NCBI GenBank assembly: GCA_035604335.1
Contig: DATNIT010000222.1
Location: 1 to 21,241 of the forward strand
Reading direction: 5' to 3'
Length of the DNA stretch: 21,241 nucleotides
Origin: DASZHJ01 sp035604335
GTDB taxonomy: Bacteria > Pseudomonadota > Alphaproteobacteria > ATCC43930 > CGMCC-115725
Below the pieces are notes generated by a model. That model saw only the letters and a list, made by a program, of their open reading frames with translations, was not told the origin of the DNA and ran no database searches. The translations under genes and the position numbers were made by a program. Positions 14,176 to 21,241 of this stretch are shown in pieces (positions within the stretch are counted from its first letter, which is position 1; each line of letters starts with the position of its first letter).

Positions 14176-15179
14176 GGGCCGGGCTCCCGCGCCGAGAGCT
14201 TGAGGCGCTCGGCGAGCCAGGGCCAGATGCCTCCGGGCTGCAGCACGACGATCGCCAGCAGGACCGCGCCGTAGCACCATTGCTTGATGCCGTCGATGTG
14301 AACCGCCGATGTCAGCGCGGTCATGCTTTCGCCGAGCACCGTCAGCACGAAGGCGCCGACCAGCGGCCCGCCGAGCGTGCCGAGCCCGCCCACGATCGGC
14401 GCCGACATGAGCTCGACGGAGTTGCCGATGGCGAACACGCTGCTGGGATAGAGGTTGTTGTAATAGAAGGCCTCGATGGCGCCGGCGATAGCGGTCATGG
14501 CGGCGGAGAGCGCGACGGCCGCGAGCTTGTACCGGAAGCTGTTGATGCCGAGCGCCTCTGCGGCGTCTTGATCCTCGCGGATCGCCTGCCAGTAAAATCC
14601 GATGCGGCCCCGGATCAGCGCGCGGGAGAGCGCGAGCGCCGCCGCTACCAGCCCCAGCATCAGGTAATAGAACATCGCGGGTGGGCCGCGGAGGTTGATC
14701 AGATCCATCTGCGTCAGGCTCTTCACCGGCAGAAACAGCCCGCTGGAGGCGCCGATCCAGCCGAAATGATCGAAGAGGATGCGCGTGAACTCGGCGAAGG
14801 CGATGGTGAGCAGCGCGAAGTAAACGCCCGTGAGACCGAAACGAAAACTCAGCGCGCCGATCGCCGTACCGGCAAGGCTCGCGACCGCCATGCCGGCGAG
14901 CATGCCGAGCCACGGCGGCAATCCGTCGTGCACGAAGAGTGCCGCCGCCGTGTAGGCGCCGAGGCCGACATAGAGCGCGTGGCCGATGGAAAGCAATCCG
15001 ACATAGCCCATCATGATGTTCCATGCCTGGCCCAGATAGGCCGCGAACAGCACCAGCACCATGACGGACACGACGTAGTTGCTGGCGACCAGAGGCAACG
15101 CCAGCAGCACGGCGACCAGGAGTCCGAGGGCCGCCAGGGCGCGCCGCGGCGGTTTCCCGGGCGCGGAAACGACGCTCAT
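14172..15179 (-). CDS. livM: ABC importer inner-membrane permease, LivM family (system 2)
   Basis: The 335-residue multi-span protein has LivM features: LGQAWNIMMGYVGLLSIGHA (about 49-68), TGVYFALLTIAFAEFTR (about 116-132) and the coupling loop GRIGFYWQAIREDQDAAEAL (about 186-205). The start at 15179 overlaps the livH stop by four bases (ATGA); an upstream open extension inside livH lacks similarity. It pairs with LivH2 to form the membrane channel. Confidence 0.9.
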   Translation of the reverse strand: MSVVSAPGKPPRRALAALGLLVAVLLALPLVASNYVVSVMVLVLFAAYLGQAWNIMMGYVGLLSIGHALYVGLGAYTAAALFVHDGLPPWLGMLAGMAVASLAGTAIGALSFRFGLTGVYFALLTIAFAEFTRILFDHFGWIGASSGLFLPVKSLTQMDLINLRGPPAMFYYLMLGLVAAALALSRALIRGRIGFYWQAIREDQDAAEALGINSFRYKLAAVALSAAMTAIAGAIEAFYYNNLYPSSVFAIGNSVELMSAPIVGGLGTLGGPLVGAFVLTVLGESMTALTSAVHIDGIKQWCYGAVLLAIVVLQPGGIWPWLAERLKLSAREPGP

Positions 15180-16036
15180 GCCGCTCGGCCGAGCAAGCCT
15201 TGGGGCCGCACCAGCAACACCAGGATCAAGAGGCCGAAGCTGAACATGCTCTTGAGCGACGGATCGATGAAGAACCCCGCGAGCGCCTCCGAGACGCCGA
15301 CCAGCAATCCCCCGAGCAGCGCGCCCGGCATGCTGCCGAGCCCGCCGAGGATCACGATGATGAAGGCGAGGAGAGTGTAGTCGGTCGCGAGATAGGGCTG
15401 CACGTCCACGAACAACAACAGCAGGCAGCCCGCGGCTCCCACGCATGCAGCGCCGAGGCCGAAGGTGACGGCGTAAAGCCGCTTGACGTCGAGGCCGACG
15501 ACCTGCGCGCCCAGCTGATTGTCGGCGCAGGCGCGGATCGCCTTGCCGGTGCGGGAAAGCGTAAAGAAGGCCCAGAGCCCGCCGACGCCGACGAGCGCGC
15601 CCAAGGCGGCGAGCACCCGCACCTTATCCAGCAGCAGCCCGCCCAGCTCGTAGCTGTCGAAAGCGTAGCCGACTTGCGCGTTGCGCGCGTCCGGCCCGAA
15701 GATCATCAGCGTGCTGCTGGTGAAGAGGATGCTGATGGCGAGCAGCACCAGGAACTGATTGTAATGCGGCCGGCCGATCAGCCGGTTGATCAGCCCGCGC
15801 TGCAGCAAATAACCCACCGCGAACAGCAGCGCCGCCACCAACGGCACGGCGACCAGAGGATCGATGCCCCAGTGCGCGTTCAGCACGATGGCGACGTACA
15901 TGCCCGCCACCATCATCTCGCCATGCGCGAAGTTGACCACCCGGATCACCCCGAAGATGACGGAGAGCCCGAGCGCCATCAGACCGTAGATCGCCCCGGT
16001 CAGCAGCCCCGCGACCAGAATGTTGAGATCGATCAT
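15176..16036 (-). CDS. livH: ABC importer inner-membrane permease, LivH family (system 2)
   Basis: The 286-residue protein opens with AGLLTGAIYGLMALGLSVIF and continues VIRVVNFAHGEMMVAGMYVA, matching LivH permeases. The coupling loop is SRTGKAIRACADNQLGAQVV (about 161-180) and the C-terminus is LVRPQGLLGRAA. About eight membrane segments are expected. The ATG at 16036 gives the standard N-terminus, but no clear ribosome site precedes it. This may lower permease output relative to the binding protein, in line with the hairpin in the 151-base gap upstream. Confidence 0.92.
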   Translation of the reverse strand: MIDLNILVAGLLTGAIYGLMALGLSVIFGVIRVVNFAHGEMMVAGMYVAIVLNAHWGIDPLVAVPLVAALLFAVGYLLQRGLINRLIGRPHYNQFLVLLAISILFTSSTLMIFGPDARNAQVGYAFDSYELGGLLLDKVRVLAALGALVGVGGLWAFFTLSRTGKAIRACADNQLGAQVVGLDVKRLYAVTFGLGAACVGAAGCLLLLFVDVQPYLATDYTLLAFIIVILGGLGSMPGALLGGLLVGVSEALAGFFIDPSLKSMFSFGLLILVLLVRPQGLLGRAA

Positions 16037-16090
16037 CGGGTATGGAGGGTCGGTGCGTCCTTCGAGGCGCGCCCATCGCCAAGCTCAGGG

Positions 16091-16153
16091 CGCTTGCTCA
16101 GGATGAGGGCTCTTCTTTGTGCAAGGCTCACTGCCCCTCATCCTGAGCAAGCG
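16091..16153 (-). repeat. Perfect 19-bp inverted repeat between binding-protein gene and livH (system 2)
   Basis: The arms at 16091-16109 and 16135-16153 are perfectly complementary (CCCTCATCCTGAGCAAGCG) around a 25-base loop. The CCTCATCCTGAG core resembles intergenic palindromic elements that recur in many alphaproteobacterial genomes, so it may be a member of a dispersed repeat family. In the transcript it would form a very stable hairpin just after the binding-protein stop. No T-run follows, so attenuation or mRNA stabilisation is likelier than full termination. Confidence 0.75.
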
Positions 16154-16187
16154 AAGCACGTCGAAGTACGCACCAGGGCTGCAAGTA

Positions 16188-17414
16188 TCACGCCCGCTTG
16201 TCCCAGCCGGGCATCGGAAAGACCGGTTTGGCCTCGGCGACGTCGGCGGGCAAGACGACCGTCGGCTTGTTCTTGAGGATCTGCACGGAGGCGGAGTGCA
16301 GGTCGACGTTCTGGCCCTTCTCGTTGAACTTGATCGTGCCGCCGATCATGGGGCGATTGGAGATGCTGGTGGTCCTGAGTGCTTCGACCAGCGCCTCGGG
16401 CTTGGTGGATCCCGCGCGCTTGGCGGCATCGGCGCAGACCAGGATGCCCTCGAAGGAGAAGCCGACATCCAGCTCGAAATCCTGGTCGGGATAGGCCTTG
16501 GTGAAGGCGGCCTCCAGCGCTTGCGCGAGCGGCTGCTTGGGATCGAACCAGGGCACGTTCGAGATCACGTACTCCGCGTACTTGCCGAGCACCGTGCGGA
16601 ACTGCCGCTCGTACATGCCGGGGCTGCCGGGCGAGATGATGCCCATCGGCTCGTATCTCTGCTTCACCATCTCGCGGACCATCAGGATCGGGTCGTTCGA
16701 CCGGGTGACCGCGATGTGCAAGTCTGCCTTGGCGGCCTTCGCCTTCGCCACCTCGATCGAGAGATCGCGCGCTTGCGGATCGTAGGCGATGGTCTCGACG
16801 ATCTGGAACGGCAGGTTGAGCTTCGGCATAAGCGCGTTGATGCCCTTGAGCATGGACATGCCGAAGGTATCGTTCGCGTGCATGAGCACCGCGGTCTTGG
16901 GCGAGACGCTCGTCGCCTTGAAAAGATCGTTGAACAGCGAGAGCCCGCTGGTTCCCAGCATGATGCTGGTGGGGAAATTGCGGAAGGTGAACTTGTAGCC
17001 TTGCTCGGTGATGGCGGGATCGGCACCGATGTTGATCACGAAGGGCACGCCGTTCTGCTCGCAGACCTGGGCGATCGCGGCGGTGGCGCCGGACTCGAAG
17101 GCGCCGCAGAGGATATGCGCGCCGTCGCGGATCAGCTTCTCCGCCTGGGTGCGGGCGATGTCCGGCTTCGACTCCGTGTCGGCGTTCATGAGCTCGATGG
17201 CATAGCCCATGTCCTTGAGGATCGGCACCGCGAGGTCGCAGCCGCGCTGGCATTGCTGGCCGATCAGCGCAAGGAAACCCGAGCGCGGCAGCAGCACGCC
17301 GACCTTGAGCGACGCCGCTTGCGCGCGGGCGATCGGAAATGGCCCCGCGGCCGCGAGCGCTCCCAGGGTGGCAACGCCGGTGCTGAAGCGGCGGCGGGTC
17401 AAGCGGCGGGACAT
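16188..17414 (-). CDS. Periplasmic binding protein of a LIV/HAAT-type ABC importer (system 2), Tat-exported
   Basis: The 408-residue protein starts with a twin-arginine signal (TRRRFSTGVATLGALAAAG, cleavage after ARA near 31). The mature protein begins SLKVGVLLPRSGFLALIGQQ and continues with AEKLIRDGAHILCGAFESGA, the normal opening of Peripla_BP_6 binding proteins. The remainder (GMSMLKGINALMP, GSPGMYERQF, IGGTIKFNEKGQN) also fits. The ATG at 17414 is supported by GGGAGGA about six bases upstream. As the first gene of the minus-strand operon it should define substrate specificity, which is unknown. It shows little similarity to the binding protein of system 1 by eye, so the two importers probably carry different compounds. 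Tat export implies folding before export. Confidence 0.9.
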   Translation of the reverse strand: MSRRLTRRRFSTGVATLGALAAAGPFPIARAQAASLKVGVLLPRSGFLALIGQQCQRGCDLAVPILKDMGYAIELMNADTESKPDIARTQAEKLIRDGAHILCGAFESGATAAIAQVCEQNGVPFVINIGADPAITEQGYKFTFRNFPTSIMLGTSGLSLFNDLFKATSVSPKTAVLMHANDTFGMSMLKGINALMPKLNLPFQIVETIAYDPQARDLSIEVAKAKAAKADLHIAVTRSNDPILMVREMVKQRYEPMGIISPGSPGMYERQFRTVLGKYAEYVISNVPWFDPKQPLAQALEAAFTKAYPDQDFELDVGFSFEGILVCADAAKRAGSTKPEALVEALRTTSISNRPMIGGTIKFNEKGQNVDLHSASVQILKNKPTVVLPADVAEAKPVFPMPGWDKRA

Positions 17415-17500
17415 GGTGTCCTCCCTGGCTGCGTTCGCGCAACCTTAACCGGCGCGGCGCGCGCCATCAAACGCCTCGGGATCCTGCGAACCGAGAGGCC

Positions 17501-17844
17501 GAAAATGCGAAGCGATCTTACGAGGACGTCGTGGTCCTCGGGATGGCCAGGTACCGGGCCGCCCGCCCAATCGCCGAGCGCAGTCGAGAGGCGGACGTCG
17601 CTGGGTTCCTTGATGGAGTGATTGAGGATGAGCGCCGCCACAGGCTCGCCGTCGACCTCGTAGATCAAATCCGTGGGCGTCCACAGCGCGCCGAAGTCGT
17701 CGAAGCTCTCGAAGAGGTTGTGGTCGAAGTTGGCGCCGAACCCGAGGCTCGTGTGCTTCTCGTGTTGTCCGGATAGAACTGCAAGCCCAAGCGCAGTTCG
17801 GATCTTTAAGCCTCCTCGATGTCGATCTCGGAGTGATCCTCGCT
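17501..17844 (-). pseudogene. Broken GH16-type glycoside hydrolase relic
   Basis: Right after the stop of the GH30 gene, one frame reads SEDHSEIDIEEA. This contains the E-I-D-x-E catalytic motif of family GH16 (endo-beta-glucanase/galactanase/laminarinase type). A TAA (17808-17806) interrupts it, the same frame continues to LGLQFYPDNT, and near 17760-17770 the sense passes to another frame reading EKHTSLGFGANFDHNLFESF and DDFGALWTPTDLIYEVDG. It ends with LSTALGDWAGGP and LVRSLRIF. WTPTDLIYEVDG and the late DWAG block are typical of the second half of GH16 domains. The N-terminal half is missing. One nonsense codon plus one frameshift mark it as inactive, unless sequencing errors are involved. 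No other gene is seen in this 428-base gap. Confidence 0.65.
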
Positions 17845-19840
17845 ATTCGGTCAAGATGAAGTCCTGAGTCGGGCGCGACGGATCGCACCGATCCTGACGG
17901 AGGGTGCCGCCTCTGCCAGGGTCCTCGAGGCAAAGCCCGCTGCCCTTGACGCGGAGCTGCACGCGACCGCCACCCGCATCCACGACCTTGAAGAGCTCGT
18001 TGTCCGGCAGGGGATCGTCGCCGCAGGTCCACTGGATCAGGTTTCCCGGTCCGCCGAGTGTCTTGCCATCTCCCGGCGATGCCGTGGCATTCGAGATGTT
18101 CAAGCACAGGCTCTTTTCGCCATTCACCGTGTGGATCGAGTAGAAGCCGCCACCCTGATCGACGAGATTGAACTCCATGTTGGCGAAGCCGCCGTCGCAG
18201 GGATAGGGAATGATGCCCTCTCCGCTCCGCGTGGAGTTGCGAGGAATGTTGAGGCATAGCTTCGTCGCGACAGAGGCGATCTGATGCGCACCCTCGATGC
18301 TGCTCGACGCCGGGACGGATAATGGCGAGACGCCGTCGACGACATAGGTCGTGATAGACCTCGCCGGCAACGAATCGACGATGTGGGACTTCGGCGAAAG
18401 CGAGATGCTTCCCTTCTGCAGATTGACGGCGTCATCCGCCGTCGAGCGATAGACGGCGACCGACGACGGCAGCCCGCCGAACCCGCCGAGGTCGAGATCG
18501 TTCGTCATCACGGCATCCCAATTCGTGCTGACGAGCACCAGCCGTTTTGCTGCCTGGGAATAGGCCGCGAGCGTATTGTAGACGCCGCCGGCGGAGATGA
18601 TCTGGAAGCCCGGCCGAATGAACCGGGTGTACTGGGCGAGAGCGTAGAACTGTTTCTTCGGCTTGGGCGCGCCGCCCTTGGCGTCGAATGCGATCACGTT
18701 CCAATCGGGCTGCCAAAGCACCCACGCTTCTGCGCCGAGGTCCCGCAGGTCCGCTCGCACGGAATCCGCCATGAACAAGGCGCCCCACATCTCCGTGCCA
18801 TCGCCTTGATGAGGAAAGCAGCACCCGAGCTCGCTCATCCAAATGGGCTTGCGGAGCTTCCGGGCCAGAGATTGGTACTGCTTCAGCTTCGCCGGGTTGT
18901 GCGCGGGGCCGTAGCCGTGGGCGTTCAGCCTGCCGAGCGCGGAAAGCGACGTCGGACTCAATTGGCTCAGCCCACCAACGGCATCGTCGACATTGTTCAT
19001 GTCCACGCCCGAGACGAAGGTATCCAGGCCGTCCCGTTTCAATCGGTCGGCCAATATCGGAATGAGTGCGTTCTGCGAAGCATAGGAGGCGGAATAGCCT
19101 TCCTGTCTTCCGCCGGCCATCCAACTCAAGTCGGGCTCGTTGAACGCCTCAAGGCTTTCAAAGCGCACGCCCTCCATGTCGCGAAAATGTCTGACGACGG
19201 TCGCCAGGTAGGCGACGAAGCTTTCGCGCATGTCGGGCCGCAGATTGTCTTGGCGCGGCGCCGTGCCGCCGGCGGAGCTGCCGCTGACGGTCATCCAGTA
19301 CGGAGGGGAAACCGAGAACGCCTCGAAAATATCCGCGCCTCGGTTCTTCGCCTCGTGAAGCATGCGCCGCTGCGGCGCATCCCTAGTCCAATCGAAGGCG
19401 GCGCCGGGGCCAGCCTGAAACCCTTCCATCTGCGCGTCGGCCCGCATGCTCACATGAGTCGGATCGTCGCCCCCGCCGATGTTGTAGCGAGCCACAGTGA
19501 ATCCAAGGGTCAGACGCGTCGCCGGGTCGCCGTAGAGCAGGTCCATATATTGGCTCTGGAGCTGCGGATCCTTGATCTGGGCGGGCTGGCGTCCGCCGCC
19601 GTAGAGATCGTTCGCCTCCCAGGCCAACGACATGCCCCACCCGCGAAAACTCTGTGCCGGACGTGGAACTACGCGACCCGAATCCGCCGATGCTGGCCAC
19701 TCCACCAACAGCAAGACGGCCAGGAGCCCGGCTGCAGCTCCCAAACTGCGAGTAATCGCAGTCGAAACAGTCGAAGCCTCTCGCGGCTGGTGTGGGTTCG
19801 ACCGTCGCGTTGCTGCCCAAATATCTGGTGGATCTGTCAC
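17843..19840 (-). CDS. Secreted GH30-type glycoside hydrolase with C-terminal ricin-type lectin domain
   Basis: Counting from the GTG at 19840 (665 aa), a hydrophobic signal core (about 33-52, LGAAAGLLAVLLLVEWPASA) precedes SFRGWGMSLAWEANDLYGGG, as in endo-beta-1,6-galactanase-like GH30 enzymes. The acid/base Glu is in EAFNEPDLSW (E235) and the nucleophile in PIWMSELGCC (E337). A beta-sandwich typical of GH30 ends near 510. From about 515 to 665 there is a ricin-B/CBM13-like domain with paired cysteines and LCLNI/LCLED repeats. It should cleave beta-linked polysaccharide outside the cytoplasm. The start is uncertain: the frame is open to a GTG at 19990, ATG 19888 and GTG 19840 are candidates, and no strong ribosome site is seen. 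A TATACT -10-like box at 19898-19893 favours a start downstream of 19888. The N-region before the signal core is unusually long. Confidence 0.82.
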   Translation of the reverse strand: MTDPPDIWAATRRSNPHQPREASTVSTAITRSLGAAAGLLAVLLLVEWPASADSGRVVPRPAQSFRGWGMSLAWEANDLYGGGRQPAQIKDPQLQSQYMDLLYGDPATRLTLGFTVARYNIGGGDDPTHVSMRADAQMEGFQAGPGAAFDWTRDAPQRRMLHEAKNRGADIFEAFSVSPPYWMTVSGSSAGGTAPRQDNLRPDMRESFVAYLATVVRHFRDMEGVRFESLEAFNEPDLSWMAGGRQEGYSASYASQNALIPILADRLKRDGLDTFVSGVDMNNVDDAVGGLSQLSPTSLSALGRLNAHGYGPAHNPAKLKQYQSLARKLRKPIWMSELGCCFPHQGDGTEMWGALFMADSVRADLRDLGAEAWVLWQPDWNVIAFDAKGGAPKPKKQFYALAQYTRFIRPGFQIISAGGVYNTLAAYSQAAKRLVLVSTNWDAVMTNDLDLGGFGGLPSSVAVYRSTADDAVNLQKGSISLSPKSHIVDSLPARSITTYVVDGVSPLSVPASSSIEGAHQIASVATKLCLNIPRNSTRSGEGIIPYPCDGGFANMEFNLVDQGGGFYSIHTVNGEKSLCLNISNATASPGDGKTLGGPGNLIQWTCGDDPLPDNELFKVVDAGGGRVQLRVKGSGLCLEDPGRGGTLRQDRCDPSRPTQDFILTE

Positions 19841-20028
19841 ATCGGGCCCAGCGCCAGTTTGCCGGCGCCCGTGAGAGCGCAGCAGCATGTCGAGTATATG
19901 AATCCAGAACAGACACCTATCCCCGCCAATCTGGAGGAAACACCCGTCATTGTCCTGTGCGAACAGGCTATTTCTTCTTAGAGAGAGCACGCGGCTCCCG
20001 GGCGCGGAACTGCGGCCTCGGGTTGATG

Positions 20029-20056
20029 TTGCCTTCGCCCCCGGCCCCTCTAGACT
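20029..20056 (+). promoter_or_regulatory. Candidate promoter of the proline iminopeptidase gene
   Basis: -35 TTGCCT (20029-20034), 16-base spacer, -10 TAGACT (20051-20056). The expected leader is about 23 bases before the ATG at 20086. It lies in the divergent gap shared with the GH30 gene. Confidence 0.4.
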
Positions 20057-20085
20057 GCGCCCGTCGCGTCTTACGGACGGAACCC

Positions 20086-21036
20086 ATGAGTCGGCAAGAT
20101 CTTTTCCCGCCCATCGAGCCCTATGCCGCGGGCACGCTGCCGCTCGATCCGCCGCACACGATGTACTGGGAGCAATGCGGCAACCCCGGGGGTCCTGCTG
20201 TGGTGTTCCTGCACGGCGGTCCCGGCGCGGGGGCCACGCCGACCCATCGCCGCTTCTTCGATCCCGCGCATTACCGCATCATAATCTTCGATCAGCGGGG
20301 CGCCGGACGATCGACGCCGCTGGGAACGCTGGTCAACAATTCCACGGCGGATCTGGTCGCCGACATCGAGCAGCTGCGTCGGCATCTCGGCGTCGAGCGT
20401 TGGATCGTGTTCGGGGGCTCCTGGGGCTCGACGCTGGCGCTCGCCTATGCGGAGGCGCACCCCGAGCTCCTGCGCGCGCTGGTGCTGCGCGGCATTTTTC
20501 TGTGCCGGCGGTCGGAGATCGACTGGTTCCTCTACGGCATACGCGCAATCTTCCCGGAGCCGTGGCGGGCATTCTCCGGCTTCCTGCCGGAGGCGGAGCG
20601 CGGCGATCTGCTCGGGAGTTATTATCGTCGACTCACTCATGCCGATCCCGCCATTCATATGCCGGCTGCGCGCGCCTGGAGCGTCTACGAGGGCGCCTGC
20701 TCGACGCTGCTGCCGAGCCCCGACACGATCGCGGCATTCGGCGAGGATCGCATGGCTCTGGGCCTGTCGCGCATCGAGGCGCATTACTTCACGCACCATC
20801 TCTACACGCCCGAGACCGACCTCGTCGCACACCTCGGCCCGATCCGGCGCGTTCCCGCGACCATCGTGCAGGGCCGCTACGACATGGTCTGTCCGATCAT
20901 GAACGCCGACGAACTCGCCCGCGCCTGGCCCGAGGCGGAATACATCGTGGTCCCCGATGCCGGGCATTCCGCGATGGAGCCGGGCATCCGCAGCCGGCTG
21001 GTCGCCACCATGGAGCGCTTGAAGCGCTTGCCGTAA
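20086..21036 (+). CDS. pip: Proline iminopeptidase-family alpha/beta hydrolase (peptidase S33)
   Basis: The 316-residue protein shows the S33 proline iminopeptidase pattern: MYWEQCGNPGGPAVVFLHGG (26-45) with the oxyanion-hole HGGPG, DQRGAGRSTP (69-78), the nucleophile elbow GGSWGS with S112, then Asp in QGRYDMVCP (D266) and His in DAGHSAMEP (H294). E202 (VYEGACSTL) and E231 (SRIEAHYFTH) match the glutamates that hold the substrate N-terminus in this family, supporting true aminopeptidase activity on N-terminal proline over a generic hydrolase. Length is standard (about 315). The ATG at 20086 is chosen from the family start; the frame is open upstream without similarity. It is a cytoplasmic enzyme without a signal peptide. 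Its relation to the divergent glycoside hydrolase is unclear. Confidence 0.9.
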   Translation: MSRQDLFPPIEPYAAGTLPLDPPHTMYWEQCGNPGGPAVVFLHGGPGAGATPTHRRFFDPAHYRIIIFDQRGAGRSTPLGTLVNNSTADLVADIEQLRRHLGVERWIVFGGSWGSTLALAYAEAHPELLRALVLRGIFLCRRSEIDWFLYGIRAIFPEPWRAFSGFLPEAERGDLLGSYYRRLTHADPAIHMPAARAWSVYEGACSTLLPSPDTIAAFGEDRMALGLSRIEAHYFTHHLYTPETDLVAHLGPIRRVPATIVQGRYDMVCPIMNADELARAWPEAEYIVVPDAGHSAMEPGIRSRLVATMERLKRLP

Positions 21037-21091
21037 CCGGCTCCGACGCTAAGATGCGGGCGGGGTTGGTAGAACTCGGGGGGAGTGCATG

Positions 21092-21241
21092 ATGCCGAGC
21101 AGGGGACGAGCCGCGGCAGCGGCGGTCATGCTCGGGCTGTGTCTTGGCCTCTCTCTCGTGTCACGACCGGCGCGAGCCGAGGATCCCAGCTTCATCGCGG
21201 CGGGCGCCGGCGTCTACGACGTGTTGCACAATTTCACGGCA
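21092..21241 (+). CDS. Secreted protein, possibly lipid A deacylase (PagL)/acyloxyacyl hydrolase-like (3' end outside window)
   Basis: Only the first 50 residues are visible. A basic N-terminus and hydrophobic core (AAAAAVMLGLCLGLSLVS) end in a signal-peptidase site (ARA-ED). The mature start DPSFIAAGAGVYDVLHNFTA recalls the N-terminal strand of the PagL/acyloxyacyl-hydrolase-like outer-membrane family (AxDPxFxxxGxGxYDV...TA), but too little is present to be sure. Two adjacent ATGs (21089 and 21092) are possible; GGAG at 21082-21085 is better spaced (6 bases) for the second. It lies 55 bases after the iminopeptidase gene on the same strand. Confidence 0.55.
   Translation, partial: MPSRGRAAAAAVMLGLCLGLSLVSRPARAEDPSFIAAGAGVYDVLHNFTA

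Noticed and set aside
16091..16153. Palindrome as a full factor-independent terminator of the binding-protein gene.
   Set aside because: No T-run follows on the transcribed strand, and the livHMGF genes downstream have no evident promoter of their own, so read-through is expected.
14280..16276. Two long plus-strand open frames opposite livM and livH of system 2.
   Set aside because: Translations are charged and repetitive (many Asp, His, Gln, Arg), the mirror image of membrane-protein codons; no independent support.
16119..17621. 500-codon plus-strand open frame opposite the second binding-protein gene.
   Set aside because: Antisense to a gene with signal peptide, family motifs and ribosome site; its translation has no recognisable domain.
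18383..19981. 532-codon plus-strand open frame opposite the GH30 gene.
   Set aside because: Low-complexity, Arg/Gly/His-rich translation without motifs; the minus strand carries clear GH30 and lectin motifs.

Overview
The window is GC-rich, tightly packed bacterial chromosome and looks like an alphaproteobacterium, most likely Hyphomicrobiales (Bradyrhizobium/Rhodoplanes-like). The clues are the type of ABC substrate-binding proteins, a remnant of the 'MRRR-FIT-LG ... AARAQQP' binding-protein family that is abundant in that order, the tRNA-Gln sequence, and an intergenic palindrome of the 'CCTCATCCTGAG' type. This placement is inference from sequence style, not from a database search.

Left part (1-2300) is patchy. 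It starts with the C-terminal end of a dimethylglycine/sarcosine-dehydrogenase-like protein (GcvT-type domain). Next comes a 50-base 3' half of a tRNA-Gln gene with no 5' half, which looks like the att footprint of an integrated element. After it lie a truncated binding-protein gene, a short coding-like tail, an apparently intact diheme cytochrome c, a small membrane protein, and a cluster of palindromes including a perfect CRP-type site.

Centre-left (2298-9636) is a coherent catabolic/transport block. A class III aminotransferase is divergent from an operon encoding a complete branched-chain-amino-acid-type (LIV/HAAT) ABC importer (binding protein, two permeases, two ATPases), closed by a TauD/TfdA-type 2-oxoglutarate dioxygenase. 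The simplest reading is uptake of an amino compound followed by transamination and/or oxidative cleavage. The substrate is unknown; the residues specific for taurine in TauD appear not to be kept.

Middle (9655-12700) holds a TetR regulator downstream of a secreted Pro/Tyr-rich repeat protein. Divergent from these, a second TetR regulator overlaps a GT1-family glycosyltransferase by 53 bases, behind a promoter with repeats and almost no leader.

Right (12725-17414, minus strand) is a second complete LIV-type importer with 1- to 4-base gene overlaps and a Tat-exported binding protein. In both importer operons a long stable hairpin sits between the binding-protein gene and livH. Further right are a broken GH16 glycoside hydrolase relic, a secreted GH30-type glycoside hydrolase with a C-terminal ricin-type lectin domain, a proline iminopeptidase-family hydrolase, and the start of a secreted protein that resembles lipid A deacylase/PagL-like proteins.

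I see no CRISPR array, intact insertion sequence, integrase or recognisable phage gene. The less ordinary items are the tRNA footprint, the aminotransferase/importer/dioxygenase block, the TetR-glycosyltransferase overlap and the GH30/GH16 junction. I found nothing that clearly amounts to a new defence or mobile system.
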